From an uncultured Bacillota bacterium (GTDB taxonomy: Bacteria; Bacillota; Clostridia; Christensenellales; UBA1242): a stretch of DNA of 19,276 nt. Under the pieces are notes generated by a model that saw nothing but the letters and a program-made list of their open reading frames with translations, did not search any database and was not told the DNA's origin. Shown here one piece after another: positions 6,391-14,205 of the stretch. Location of the stretch: positions 1 to 19,276 of the forward strand of contig CAMUNJ010000006.1 of the NCBI GenBank assembly GCA_947090235.1. Reading direction: 5' to 3'. How positions within the stretch are numbered: position 1 is the stretch's first letter; each line of letters begins with the position of its first letter. A program made the position numbers and the translations under genes.

Positions 6391-6455
6391 TTGTATCAAA
6401 TTTAGCGTTTTTATTATGTTTTTTGCTTGTTTTTTTTAGTTTTTAAAATTAGGTA

Positions 6456-6483
6456 TTGACATGGGGGAGGGAAATGATATAAT
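6456..6483 (+). promoter_or_regulatory. Promoter of the unknown membrane protein gene
   Basis: Perfect TTGACA (6456-6461), 16 bases, perfect TATAAT (6478-6483), divergent from the parA promoter. AAAGGAG lies further downstream, before ATG 6513. Confidence 0.85.
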
Positions 6484-6512
6484 AGAAATATAAATTAAAG
6501 GAGAAATATTAA

Positions 6513-6959
6513 ATGGAAAATCTTACTCTTGAAGATGCAAAACAACAAATAAAAGAATTGGAGATTTTGTATACCAACAAACAACTTGAACAAGCTCAAA
6601 CAAATTGTGAAAACATTAAAAACCGTCTAGAAACTTTGAAACTAGCAAAAGCAGACGCAAAAAAGAGCAAAATTACTACACTTACTTTAGGAATTGTACA
6701 AACATTGAGCAGTGTAGCAAGTTCTGTAGCAGGTATATTTTCTCTTTTGAAAGGAGACATAACCACTGGAGGAGTGTTTTTAGGTTTTGGTGGATGCTTG
6801 GCTAGTGCTGCATTTTACAATTATGCAACTGCAAGAAAAGAGTCAACCAAAGAAAAAGAAGTCGATGATAAAATTTTGTATTCGCAAGACAATTTGGAAA
6901 TGTTAAAAATTTACGAAGACTGTTGTAAATATGAGTGTGACGAAGCTGGAAAAGCATAG
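6513..6959 (+). CDS. Unknown membrane protein with coiled coil
   Basis: This is a 148-residue protein of no recognised family. Residues 4-50 are a charged, heptad-like helix (KQQIKELEILYTNKQLEQAQ). Two hydrophobic segments follow, at about 54-79 and 83-104, separated by a short GDITTG turn, so it should form a membrane hairpin with both ends on the same side. The C-terminal 40 residues are acidic and carry a CC pair and one more Cys (KYECDEAG). It has its own consensus promoter, a good AAAGGAG site and a terminator shared with purA. It lies between purA and parA on the opposite strand to both. The architecture recalls small antitoxin-like or superinfection-exclusion membrane proteins, but I cannot assign a function. 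Confidence 0.75.
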   Translation: MENLTLEDAKQQIKELEILYTNKQLEQAQTNCENIKNRLETLKLAKADAKKSKITTLTLGIVQTLSSVASSVAGIFSLLKGDITTGGVFLGFGGCLASAAFYNYATARKESTKEKEVDDKILYSQDNLEMLKIYEDCCKYECDEAGKA

Positions 6960-6968
6960 TAGCTTTAT

Positions 6969-7011
6969 GAAAACAGATTCTTAATCACATATTTTTGAAA
7001 CTAGCAAAAAA
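6969..7011 (+). repeat. Two-box repeat, copy 1
   Basis: GAAAACAGATT (6969-6979), 17 bases, then GAAACTAGCAAAAAA (6997-7011). It begins 10 bases after the stop of the upstream gene and runs into the terminator hairpin at 7006-7037. Copies 2 and 3 lie at 8387-8427 and 9460-9497. Confidence 0.6.
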
Positions 7012-7037
7012 CGCAGGCTTAATAACCTGTGTTTTTT
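7006..7037. terminator. Bidirectional terminator
   Basis: Stem ACGCAGG (7011-7017) with CCTGTGT (7026-7032), one G:U pair, loop of 8, flanked by A6 and T7, so it can act for both the plus-strand gene ending at 6959 and purA ending at 7073. Confidence 0.75.
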
Positions 7038-7072
7038 TGCTGATTTTAATGCTTATAAACTCAGTCGGATTC

Positions 7073-8335
7073 TTATTTTATTATCATATCGTTGCGATCT
7101 GGGCCTGTACCAATAAATTTAATTGGAATGCCTAAATATTTTTCTATCGCTTCTATATAAATTTTAGCCTCTTTAGGCAACTTTGAATATTTTTTTATGC
7201 CACTTATGTCAAAGTTTCCTTTGAAGGTTTCATAGACGGCTTCCATTTCTTCAAGTTTTTGCGTATTTGTTGTGTAGTCAGTTGTCACATTACCTTCTTT
7301 ATCTTTATATGCTACACATAGTTTGATTTGGTCAAGTTTTCCAACTGTATCAAGATGATTCATACAAATTGCTGTAAATCCATTAATTCTCATTGCGTAT
7401 TTAAGTGCTACAAGATCGAGCCATCCGCAACGCCTTGGGCGTTTTGTTGTTGTGCCATATTCATGACCCAACTCGCGAATTTTATCACCAATTTCATTTT
7501 TAAGTTCGGTCACATATGGCCCTTCTCCAACACGCGAAGAATATGCTTTTATAACTCCATAAACTTCTCCAATATTTTTTGCACTAAGACCGCAACCATT
7601 TAAAATCCCGCCTATCGTAGTGTTTGAACTTGTCACATAAGGATAAGTTCCAAAATCAATATCAAGAAGTGAGGCTTGTGCACCTTCACAAACAAGTTTT
7701 TTATTATCTGTAAGACTATTATGCAAAAGCGAAACTGTATCTTTTACATAAGGAGCAAGTGATTTGGCATACTCAGTATATTCTTTCAGCACTTTTTTAT
7801 AGTCTATTTTTTCTTTACCATAAATCTCAAAAATTTTGTTTTTATTTTCAATATTTTGCTTTAACACCTCAGGAAAATTAGGGGATACAAAATCTTCCAT
7901 GCGAATTCCAAATCGTGCCATCTTATCACTATAACATGGACCAATTCCACGCTTAGTAGTTCCAATTTTATTTTTTCTTATACTTTCTTCCAGTTCATCA
8001 TATTCAATGTGATAAGGAAGTATCACATGGGCTTTATCACTGATCACAAACTTTTCTGTGCTATAGCCCGCTTTTTTAACTATTTCAATTTCCTCAAGCA
8101 AAACTTTAGGATTTACAACCACTCCATTACCTATAACAGCAGTTGCACCTGAAAATATTCCAGATGGTATCAAATGCATAGCAAACTTTTGCCCATTAAC
8201 AACAATTGTGTGTCCTGCGTTATTCCCGCCTGCACATCGTATTGACACATCCGCTTTTTCTGATAGATAGTCAATAAGTTTTCCCTTTCCTTCATCTCCA
8301 AAAAATGCACCAAGTACTACATCTGCTTTTTTCAT
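7073..8335 (-). CDS. purA: Adenylosuccinate synthetase
   Basis: PurA joins IMP and aspartate using GTP, the first committed step to AMP, in the cytoplasm. The 420-residue length is close to the family's usual 430. Visible signatures are the P-loop-like GDEGKGK (13-19), CAGGNNAGHT (34-43), GIGPCYSDK, VCEGAQASLLD, TTTKRPRRCGW and MNHLDTVG. The usual GTQWGDEGKGK motif appears here as GAFFGDEGKGK, so the Gln-Trp pair before the catalytic Asp is replaced by Phe-Phe; the catalytic Asp14 and His42 are kept. GGAGG precedes the start by 4 bases. It is a single-gene unit inserted between rsmG and parA, with no other purine genes nearby. Confidence 0.97.
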   Translation of the reverse strand: MKKADVVLGAFFGDEGKGKLIDYLSEKADVSIRCAGGNNAGHTIVVNGQKFAMHLIPSGIFSGATAVIGNGVVVNPKVLLEEIEIVKKAGYSTEKFVISDKAHVILPYHIEYDELEESIRKNKIGTTKRGIGPCYSDKMARFGIRMEDFVSPNFPEVLKQNIENKNKIFEIYGKEKIDYKKVLKEYTEYAKSLAPYVKDTVSLLHNSLTDNKKLVCEGAQASLLDIDFGTYPYVTSSNTTIGGILNGCGLSAKNIGEVYGVIKAYSSRVGEGPYVTELKNEIGDKIRELGHEYGTTTKRPRRCGWLDLVALKYAMRINGFTAICMNHLDTVGKLDQIKLCVAYKDKEGNVTTDYTTNTQKLEEMEAVYETFKGNFDISGIKKYSKLPKEAKIYIEAIEKYLGIPIKFIGTGPDRNDMIIK

Positions 8336-8356
8336 TATGCCTCCAAACTTATATTA

Positions 8357-8384
8357 AGTATATCATAATATTAATATTTAGCAA
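8357..8384 (-). promoter_or_regulatory. purA promoter
   Basis: On the minus strand, TTGCTA (8379-8384), 16 bases, TATACT (8357-8362). The leader is only about 15 bases, too short for a purine riboswitch. Repeat copy 2 begins two bases upstream of the -35 box. Confidence 0.6.
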
Positions 8385-8386
8385 AA

Positions 8387-8427
8387 TAAAAACAGACTAA
8401 AAGTTATAATCTCTGAAACTAGCAAAA
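8387..8427 (+). repeat. Two-box repeat, copy 2
   Basis: TAAAAACAGACTAA (8387-8400), 14 bases, then GAAACTAGCAAAA (8415-8427). It lies between the purA promoter and the promoter at 8514, with no hairpin after it. It is in opposite orientation to copy 3, so the gene at 8562 is bracketed by inverted copies. Confidence 0.6.
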
Positions 8428-8513
8428 CAAATGTAGGTTATCTTATTTTAAAAACGACTATTACTAATACTTGTAATTTTTTTTGAATATGTACTAGATT
8501 ATGCAATATTTGC

Positions 8514-8542
8514 TTGAAAATTACATGTTTTTATGTTACAAT
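8514..8542 (+). promoter_or_regulatory. Promoter of the unknown 273-residue gene
   Basis: TTGAAA (8514-8519), 17 bases, TACAAT (8537-8542). An in-frame TTG at 8514 is the -35 box itself, which fixes the start at ATG 8562. Confidence 0.65.
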
Positions 8543-8561
8543 TCAATTAAGGGAGATTATA

Positions 8562-9383
8562 ATGAGCAAAACTTATGATGATGGAAATTTACCAAAAACA
8601 AGGACTGGCTTTGGCGGTAGGACTGAGTATCTTTCAACTAATGGAAGTGTTCCAGTTTGGAGAACAGAAAACGGAAATCGTGTAGAAGAATATTATAAAA
8701 GTAAGAGTGTATCTGTACCTTTTAGTGAAGATGAAGATAAGCCCTCTAATTCTAGATCAAAAAGTGATACAGAACCTGTGCTCCATAGAAAACACAACTA
8801 TCATAGATGGGAATATAAAGATAAAAAGTACAGAGAATTTAAAAAATCTTCATCAGGTCTTAAAGAACTACAATATCATTCAGGTTGTTTTTTCCCGCAT
8901 GATGAAACTTTAAGTGAAGATTCTCGCTATGTTTGGCAGGAAATGGAATATTTGATTAAATCCGCAGATGAAAATGGTGCACCCATTGATCTATTTACTA
9001 AAGATCAGTCATATACGCCCGAACTTATGAGAAAAAGAAAAATTAACACTAACTACTATCTTCAAACACCATATATATCTAAAAAAGCCCCTAGAATATA
9101 TGTTGATTCTAAAGTATATGAAGAGAATAACCTTATTATTCTCTATGCTAGCAAAGATCAAAAATTATGGGATTTGACATTCACCTATTTTTTTGATCTT
9201 GCAACAGGCGAAACTTATAGAATTAAAAATGAATCTGTGCCTAAAGATGTACTTTTGAGAATTGCGGATGATGCTAAAAGTATTATCGCTATGTCAGACA
9301 AAGGAGATGAAACTTTCCCTTGGGAAAAATGCACCCTTGAAGAGGACATAATTAAAGAAAATACAGGATCTGAAAATCAATAA
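8562..9383 (+). CDS. Unknown soluble protein
   Basis: This is a 273-residue protein of no recognised family. GGGAG at 8551-8555 sits 6 bases before ATG 8562. There is no signal peptide or membrane segment. Residues 1-75 are polar and probably disordered, with many Ser, Asp, Glu and Lys (SEDEDKPSNSRSKSDTEP). The middle is rich in Tyr, His and Trp (HNYHRWEYKDKKYREF). Residues about 175-235 look like a folded beta-rich domain (IYVDSKVY, NNLIILYASKD, WDLTFTYFFDLATGETYRI), followed by an acidic tail. The gene stands alone on the plus strand between purA and rsmG, has its own promoter and terminator, and is bracketed by inverted copies of a short repeat. Confidence 0.75.
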   Translation: MSKTYDDGNLPKTRTGFGGRTEYLSTNGSVPVWRTENGNRVEEYYKSKSVSVPFSEDEDKPSNSRSKSDTEPVLHRKHNYHRWEYKDKKYREFKKSSSGLKELQYHSGCFFPHDETLSEDSRYVWQEMEYLIKSADENGAPIDLFTKDQSYTPELMRKRKINTNYYLQTPYISKKAPRIYVDSKVYEENNLIILYASKDQKLWDLTFTYFFDLATGETYRIKNESVPKDVLLRIADDAKSIIAMSDKGDETFPWEKCTLEEDIIKENTGSENQ

Positions 9384-9423
9384 ATTATAATTTGCCATTT
9401 AATAGAGAATTAAGAGTAAAAAT

Positions 9424-9457
9424 AAAACATAGGCTTTTTTGTCTATGTTTTTTTATT
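9424..9457. terminator. Bidirectional terminator
   Basis: Stem AAAACATAG (9424-9432) with CTATGTTTT (9443-9451), loop of 10, T run to 9454. It serves the gene ending at 9383 and, on the other strand, rsmG ending at 9501. Confidence 0.8.
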
Positions 9458-9459
9458 CC

Positions 9460-9497
9460 GCTAGTTTCAAAAGCAGGAGTTTTATAGTCTGTTTTTA
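9460..9497 (-). repeat. Two-box repeat, copy 3
   Basis: Read on the minus strand, TAAAAACAGACT (9486-9497), 17 bases, then GAAACTAGC (9460-9468). It begins four bases after the rsmG stop and leads into the terminator at 9424-9457, the same arrangement as copy 1. Confidence 0.6.
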
Positions 9498-9500
9498 TTT

Positions 9501-10202
9501 TTACATAATTGGTTTTGTTTTTGGTAAATTTTTGCCACGAGGATATTGTATTGGTGTTGATTTTATTTTATCTATAAATACAAGTGTTCTACTTGCATCA
9601 ATTTCGGCAAGTTTAGTTTCTTGAATATCTCTAAGTTTTCCGCCTAAAGTTGAAATTGAATTTTTCCCTTGCTCAAGTTCTTCTTGCACTCGTTGAGACT
9701 TATACATTATCACTTGACCTCCAAGTTTTACAAGAGGCAACAAATATTCGCTGAGTGTGTTAATTTGAGCAACTGCACGAGAAGTGGCATAATCAAATTT
9801 TTCACGATTTATATTTGCAAAATCTTCAGCACGACTGTGAACTGCAACTATATCTTTTAGGCCTAAAAGCCCAATTAATTGATTTAAAAAATTTACACGC
9901 TTTTGAAGACTGTCCAGTAGAGTAATTTTTAAATCTGGTCGCAATATTTTTAATGGTATCCCTGGAAACCCTGCACCAGACCCAACATCTACAACAGCGG
10001 AATTATTTTTTATGTTTTTAGCGGCCAAGCAACTATCTAAAAAGTGTTTGTATATAACTTCATTTTCTTCAGTGATGGCAGTAAGATTAAATTTCTGATT
10101 TTCTTGCACCAAAAAGTTGAAATAAGTTTGAAACTGATTTATTTGGATATCACTTATTTCTAAATTATATTTATTAAAAACTTCTTTTAATTTTACTTTC
10201 AT
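9501..10202 (-). CDS. rsmG: 16S rRNA (guanine527-N7)-methyltransferase
   Basis: RsmG, formerly GidB, methylates N7 of G527 in 16S rRNA using S-adenosylmethionine; loss gives low-level streptomycin resistance in several bacteria. The 233-residue length is normal. The SAM-binding motif DVGSGAGFPGIP is at 72-83, after the family's N-terminal FNLTAITEENEVIYKHFLDS, and RAVAQINTLSEYLLPL and GGQVIMYKS follow. Its start codon overlaps the mnmG stop as ATGA (10199-10202), so it is translationally coupled to mnmG in the classic mnmG-rsmG pair and has no promoter of its own. Confidence 0.97.
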   Translation of the reverse strand: MKVKLKEVFNKYNLEISDIQINQFQTYFNFLVQENQKFNLTAITEENEVIYKHFLDSCLAAKNIKNNSAVVDVGSGAGFPGIPLKILRPDLKITLLDSLQKRVNFLNQLIGLLGLKDIVAVHSRAEDFANINREKFDYATSRAVAQINTLSEYLLPLVKLGGQVIMYKSQRVQEELEQGKNSISTLGGKLRDIQETKLAEIDASRTLVFIDKIKSTPIQYPRGKNLPKTKPIM

Positions 10203-12076
10203 TTATTTTCTTCTTTAAATTTTTTCACTAAAACACTTAACACTGCAATATCAGCAGGGGAAACACCAGAAACACGAGAGGCCTGTCCAATATTCAAAGG
10301 TTTTATTTGAGCAAGTTTTTCGGCCGCTTCGCGACGAAGTCCATGATAACGGAAATAATCAAAATTTTCAGGAATTAAAATCTTTTCATTTTTTAGAGAT
10401 TTGTTTATGTCTTCTTGTTGTTGAGAGAGATATCCTTCATATTTTGTCATAATATTAACCTCTCGCAACACTTCGCTATCAAAATCATTGAAAATGTTTA
10501 AATATTTATTAACTTTAAATATATCTATATTACTGCGTTTAAGTAGGTCTTTTACTGTAGGATTCTCTTTGGGAATACTTTCATTATTTTCTACAAAAAG
10601 TTGTTTAATTTCTTCGGTTATTACAACTTTGGTTTTTAATAAATTTTCAACCTCTTTGATATTCTCAAGTTTTTTTACATAAATATTATATCTATTATCA
10701 TCGACTAATCCAACATCGCGTCCAATTTGAGTTAGCCTCAAATCCGCATTGTCTTGACGAAGCAAAAGTCTATATTCTGCTCGAGAAGTCATCATTCGAT
10801 AAGGTTCGTTTGTGCCCTTTGTGACAATATCATCAATAAGCACGCCTATATATCCGTCACTGCGTTTTAATACTAATTGTTCTTTTCCCTTCAAATATAA
10901 GTTTGCATTTATGCCAGCAATGATTCCTTGCCCCGCCGCCTCTTCATAACCACTTGTTCCATTAATTTGTCCTGCAAAGAAAAGGCCTTTATGGTTTTTT
11001 ATTTCCAAGGTAGGACTTAGTTGAGTTGGCTCAATACAATCATATTCAATCGCATACGAATCACGCATAATCTCAGCATTTTCAAGACCTTTTAATGAAT
11101 GAATCATTTGTTCTTGGATATCTACAGGCATTGAAGTTGAAAAACCCTGAATATATATTTCATTTGTCTTTTCACTTTCCGGCTCTAAAAAAAGTTGATG
11201 GCGATCTTTATCTGCAAATCGTACAATTTTAGTTTCAATTGACGGGCAATATCTTGGCCCAACACCTTGAATAAGACCGCTGAAAACAGGGGCTTTATCT
11301 AAATTGTCTTGAATAATTTGATGCGTATTTAAATTTGTATAAGTTAAATAGCAGGGTGTTTGATTAGCCTTTCTTCTATTTTCTTTAGGTGTGATATATG
11401 AGAAATTTTGTATATCTTCTTCGCCATATTGAATTTCTAGTTGTGAAAAATCTATACTTCGACTATTTACTCTTGCAGGAGTTCCTGTTTTAAATCTTAA
11501 AAGTTTTATTCCTAAATTCTGCAAACTTTGCGAAAGCAATTGAGCATTGCTAAACCCGTTTGGGCCTATATCCTTTGTATAATCACCTATGATAATTCTA
11601 CTTTTCAAATATACTCCAGTTGCTAAAATAACAACCTTTGCTTTATACTCCACACCGACTGCGGTTTTCACAATTTTTTCTTGGCTTTCATCATTGCAAG
11701 AAATATCTATAACTTCGCCTTGACGAAGAAAAAGATTTGGAGTGTTTTCTAGCGTCTTTTTCATTTCGTTATGATATTCAATCTTATCGGCTTGTGCACG
11801 AAGCGACTGAACAGCAGGACCTTTCCCAGAATTTAACATTCTAATTTGAAGCATAGTTTTATCAATATTGACGCCCATTTCTCCACCAAGAGCATCTATC
11901 TCACTCACAAGTTGCCCTTTAGCAGTGCCTCCTATAGAAGGATTGCATGCCAAAAAAGCCACTGCATCTAAACTCAGTGTTAATAACAATGTTTTGTTTC
12001 CAGTTCTTGCAAGAGCGAGGGCTGCTTCGCAACCAGCATGTCCTGCACCAATAACTATTGCGTCAAATTCTTTCAT
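10199..12076 (-). CDS. mnmG: tRNA uridine-5-carboxymethylaminomethyl modification enzyme MnmG
   Basis: MnmG is the FAD-binding partner of MnmE; together they modify the wobble uridine of tRNAs reading split codon boxes. At 625 residues it is full length. Visible features are the Rossmann motif VIGAGHAGCEAALA (8-21), NPSIGGTAKGQLVSEIDALGG, GVGPRYCPSIETKIVRF, the GYEEAAGQG motif, MTSRAEYRLLLRQDNAD and the C-terminal helical domain with GLRREAAEKL and RVSGVSPADI. Two TAA codons lie just upstream in frame, so ATG 12074-12076 is the only sensible start. It has no ribosome binding site and the promoter -10 box ends only 8 bases before it, so the mRNA is predicted leaderless. Confidence 0.97.
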   Translation of the reverse strand: MKEFDAIVIGAGHAGCEAALALARTGNKTLLLTLSLDAVAFLACNPSIGGTAKGQLVSEIDALGGEMGVNIDKTMLQIRMLNSGKGPAVQSLRAQADKIEYHNEMKKTLENTPNLFLRQGEVIDISCNDESQEKIVKTAVGVEYKAKVVILATGVYLKSRIIIGDYTKDIGPNGFSNAQLLSQSLQNLGIKLLRFKTGTPARVNSRSIDFSQLEIQYGEEDIQNFSYITPKENRRKANQTPCYLTYTNLNTHQIIQDNLDKAPVFSGLIQGVGPRYCPSIETKIVRFADKDRHQLFLEPESEKTNEIYIQGFSTSMPVDIQEQMIHSLKGLENAEIMRDSYAIEYDCIEPTQLSPTLEIKNHKGLFFAGQINGTSGYEEAAGQGIIAGINANLYLKGKEQLVLKRSDGYIGVLIDDIVTKGTNEPYRMMTSRAEYRLLLRQDNADLRLTQIGRDVGLVDDNRYNIYVKKLENIKEVENLLKTKVVITEEIKQLFVENNESIPKENPTVKDLLKRSNIDIFKVNKYLNIFNDFDSEVLREVNIMTKYEGYLSQQQEDINKSLKNEKILIPENFDYFRYHGLRREAAEKLAQIKPLNIGQASRVSGVSPADIAVLSVLVKKFKEENK

Positions 12077-12084
12077 CGCGAATT

Positions 12085-12113
12085 ATTATACACCAAAAAG
12101 CGTCATTTTCCAA
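12085..12113 (-). promoter_or_regulatory. mnmG promoter giving a leaderless mRNA
   Basis: On the minus strand, TTGGAA (12108-12113), 17 bases, perfect TATAAT (12085-12090). The ATG begins 8 bases after the -10 box, so transcription should start within about two bases of the start codon. Confidence 0.7.
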
Positions 12114-12164
12114 TAGGTTTTTGTTATTTTATAAAATAAAATTAAAAAAACTACAATTTCAGTA

Positions 12165-12193
12165 TTGACATAACAATAAATGAATGATAATAT
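12165..12193 (+). promoter_or_regulatory. Promoter of the acetyltransferase-like gene
   Basis: Perfect TTGACA (12165-12170), 17 bases, TAATAT (12188-12193). A perfect TATAAT at 12191-12196 lies at a 20-base spacing. With the first choice, transcription would start at ATG 12200 itself. Confidence 0.55.
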
Positions 12194-12199
12194 AATTTT

Positions 12200-12766
12200 A
12201 TGTTGAACAAAATATATTTCAATGTTAAAAAAGAAAAATGTGTTTTAGCCTAAACATCTAGTTTAGAGGGAGAATTTTATTGTGTTATAAATTCTCAAGC
12301 CCAGATAGTTGCTACTTGCAATTATAACATTATAAAAGTATTTAATCGCGATTTAACAAGACGCGATATATTTCTTAGAGATCGCCATAACTTAAATCAA
12401 ACTATAGTTGAAAGAATGACACAACTAACAATTACAAGCAAAGAAATGCCAATTTATAAAAAATTGATCAATGACAATTCTTTATCAGTAGATGGTCAAG
12501 CATATAAACTTAGAGATGCATATTGTCAACTCGACAATATTGAAATTAAAAATAAAGATTATTATAAAATTGGAGTAGGAAGTTTTATAATAAAAAATCT
12601 ACAAAATTATGCTATACAACAAAAGTGCACAAGAATCCAAGGCTGGTATTTTCCAAACGGAGATTTTATAGATGGCTCTAAAAATTTTTATGTAAGAAAT
12701 GGATTTGAGTTTGTTGAAGATAAAAACAAAACTTATGTGATAAAACATTTACAAATAGAAAATTAA
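12200..12766 (+). pseudogene. GNAT-type acetyltransferase-like gene with an in-frame stop
   Basis: The frame from ATG 12200 to TAA 12766 would encode about 188 residues but is broken by TAA at 12251-12253 (codon 18). The same frame stays open before and after it, with protein-like sequence (EGEFYCVINSQAIVATCNYN, then DLTRRDIFLRDRHNLNQ). The C-terminal half carries GNAT acetyltransferase features: YKIGVGSFIIKNL resembles the acetyl-CoA-binding motif A, and NFYVRNGFEFV the terminal motif B. After the stop, the first usable codon is ATG 12416, giving 116 residues with no ribosome binding site and only part of the fold. A nonsense mutation is the simplest reading; downstream restart or an assembly error are alternatives. 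It lies between mnmG and mnmE on the opposite strand. Confidence 0.6.
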
Positions 12767-12794
12767 AAAAGACAAGTAATTATACTTGTCTTTT
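12767..12794. terminator. Bidirectional terminator
   Basis: Twelve-base perfect stem AAAAGACAAGTA (12767-12778) with TACTTGTCTTTT (12783-12794), loop ATTA, T-rich on both strands. It begins at the acetyltransferase-like stop and overlaps the mnmE stop at 12793-12795. Confidence 0.9.
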
Positions 12795-14130
12795 ATTTTC
12801 CTAAGCAAAACTTAGAGAATATCATATCTATTATGTTTTCATTTTCACATTCACCAGTTATTTTTCCAAGTTGATTCCACAACAATTTTATTTGCATAGC
12901 GATTATATCCATGCTTGTATTTTTGCTTTCAAGCGTTGATTTAATTATTTGTAAACATTCTTTTAAAATATTGATCTGCCTTTCGTTTGTCACTGTTATA
13001 TTAGAAAAGTTTATTTCTTCATTTACAACTTTATTATAAATCTCTTGATTTATGCTTTCTATATTTTTTTCTTGAAGTGCAGAAATCTCTATTTCATTTT
13101 GCTGCTTTGCCACCTTTCTTGGCTTATCTATTTTGTTTAAAAGAATTATATGCGTTTTTGATTTCGCTAGATTCAAAATTTCATTGTCTTGCTCATCTAA
13201 TTCTTTGCTTGCGTCTATAACTGCAAGCACAATATCCGCACTTTCCACACTTTGCCTGCTTCTTTCAATTCCAAGTTGCTCAACCTTATCTGTCGCATTT
13301 CGAATTCCTGCAGTATCTATATAGTTGAACTTTAAACCTTTATAACTTGTTTGCTCTTCAATTATGTCTCGCGTTGTTCCTGCAATATCTGTTACAATAG
13401 CACGATCACTTCCTACAAGAGAGTTTAGTAAACTAGACTTGCCAACATTTGGTGCTCCAATAATAGCAATATTTATTCCTTTTTGAATATATCTTGCATT
13501 CTTAGAAGATTCCACAAAACTTTCCACCTGAGTCTTGATTTCCTCAAGTTTACAAAAAATCGCCTCTTTTGCAGACTTTTCAAAATCTTCCTCTGGATAA
13601 TCCAAAGTCGCTTCAATCCTTGCTATCTCTTGAGTTAAGGAATTTTGAAGTTCTTTTATCTTTCCCTTTAATCTTCCATCTGCAATTGTCAAAGAGGCTT
13701 TCAATTCGCTCTCACTTTCTGCATTAATTTCTTCAATAATTGCTTCCGCTTCGTCTAGACTAATCTTTGCGTTCTCAAAAGCTCTGCGTGAAAACTCTCC
13801 TGGCTCTGCTAAATATGCTCCGCAAGATAGCAATTTGTCCAAAACTTTTTGAGTAACAACACTTCCTCCATGAACTTGAAACTCCACCATGTCTTCGCCA
13901 GTATAAGAATATGGTGCTTTGAAATAAACGCACAAACATTTTTCTTGTAAATTTTCTTCAAGATCAAAGTTTCCTAAATACAAAAAACGGGGAGTGATGT
14001 GGTCTGTCAAAAAAGCCTTACAAGAAAAAACTCTTTTTGCAATTTGTAAACTTTCTTTTCCACTCATTCGTACAATTGAAATTGCACCTTTGCCAAGAGG
14101 TGTAGAAATACTGGCTATTGTTTTTGTCAT
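12793..14130 (-). CDS. mnmE: tRNA modification GTPase MnmE
   Basis: MnmE is the potassium-activated GTPase partner of MnmG in wobble-uridine modification. The 445 residues include the N-terminal folate-binding domain (IASISTPLGKGAISIVRMSG, then GEDMVEFQVHGG and AEPGEFSRRAFENAK), a helical domain, and an inserted G domain with G1 GAPNVGKS (225-232), GTTRD (251-255), DTAG (272-275) and NKID (332-335). It ends in FCLGK, the family's catalytic-Cys C terminus. ATG 14128-14130 is chosen because it gives the standard MTKTIASI start and is 6 bases after a TATAAT box; an ATG 18 bases upstream lies within the promoter. No ribosome binding site is present, so the mRNA is predicted leaderless. Confidence 0.97.
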   Translation of the reverse strand: MTKTIASISTPLGKGAISIVRMSGKESLQIAKRVFSCKAFLTDHITPRFLYLGNFDLEENLQEKCLCVYFKAPYSYTGEDMVEFQVHGGSVVTQKVLDKLLSCGAYLAEPGEFSRRAFENAKISLDEAEAIIEEINAESESELKASLTIADGRLKGKIKELQNSLTQEIARIEATLDYPEEDFEKSAKEAIFCKLEEIKTQVESFVESSKNARYIQKGINIAIIGAPNVGKSSLLNSLVGSDRAIVTDIAGTTRDIIEEQTSYKGLKFNYIDTAGIRNATDKVEQLGIERSRQSVESADIVLAVIDASKELDEQDNEILNLAKSKTHIILLNKIDKPRKVAKQQNEIEISALQEKNIESINQEIYNKVVNEEINFSNITVTNERQINILKECLQIIKSTLESKNTSMDIIAMQIKLLWNQLGKITGECENENIIDMIFSKFCLGK

Positions 14131-14136
14131 GGTTTT

Positions 14137-14165
14137 ATTATAACACAAAAATTTAAGTAAATCAA
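14137..14165 (-). promoter_or_regulatory. mnmE promoter giving a leaderless mRNA
   Basis: On the minus strand, TTGATT (14160-14165), 17 bases, perfect TATAAT (14137-14142). Only six bases separate the -10 box from the ATG, so the predicted start of transcription is the A of ATG or one base before it. Confidence 0.7.
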
Positions 14166-14176
14166 TAATTTGGGTA

Positions 14177-14205
14177 TTGACATATACTAAATTTTAGGCT
14201 AAAAT
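14177..14205 (+). promoter_or_regulatory. Promoter of the small unknown gene, leaderless
   Basis: Perfect TTGACA (14177-14182), 17 bases, TAAAAT (14200-14205). The -35 box is 11 bases from that of the divergent mnmE promoter. Transcription should start near 14212, so ATG 14206 is excluded and ATG 14215 is the start with a leader of about three bases. Confidence 0.7.

Noticed and set aside
6319..6399. N-terminal extension of ParA, hydrophobic and signal-like
   Set aside because: It translates the promoter region; the family begins at MGKIIALANQKGG, which has its own ribosome binding site.
6610..6650. A fourth match to the two-box repeat (AAAACATT, 20 bases, GAAACTAGCAAAA) inside the gene at 6513
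   Set aside because: It lies in coding sequence (L-K-L-A-K) and the first box is imperfect, so chance is likely. I did not count it as a copy.
8514..8561. N-terminal extension of the gene at 8562 from TTG 8514
   Set aside because: The TTG lies in the -35 box and a good GGGAG precedes ATG 8562.
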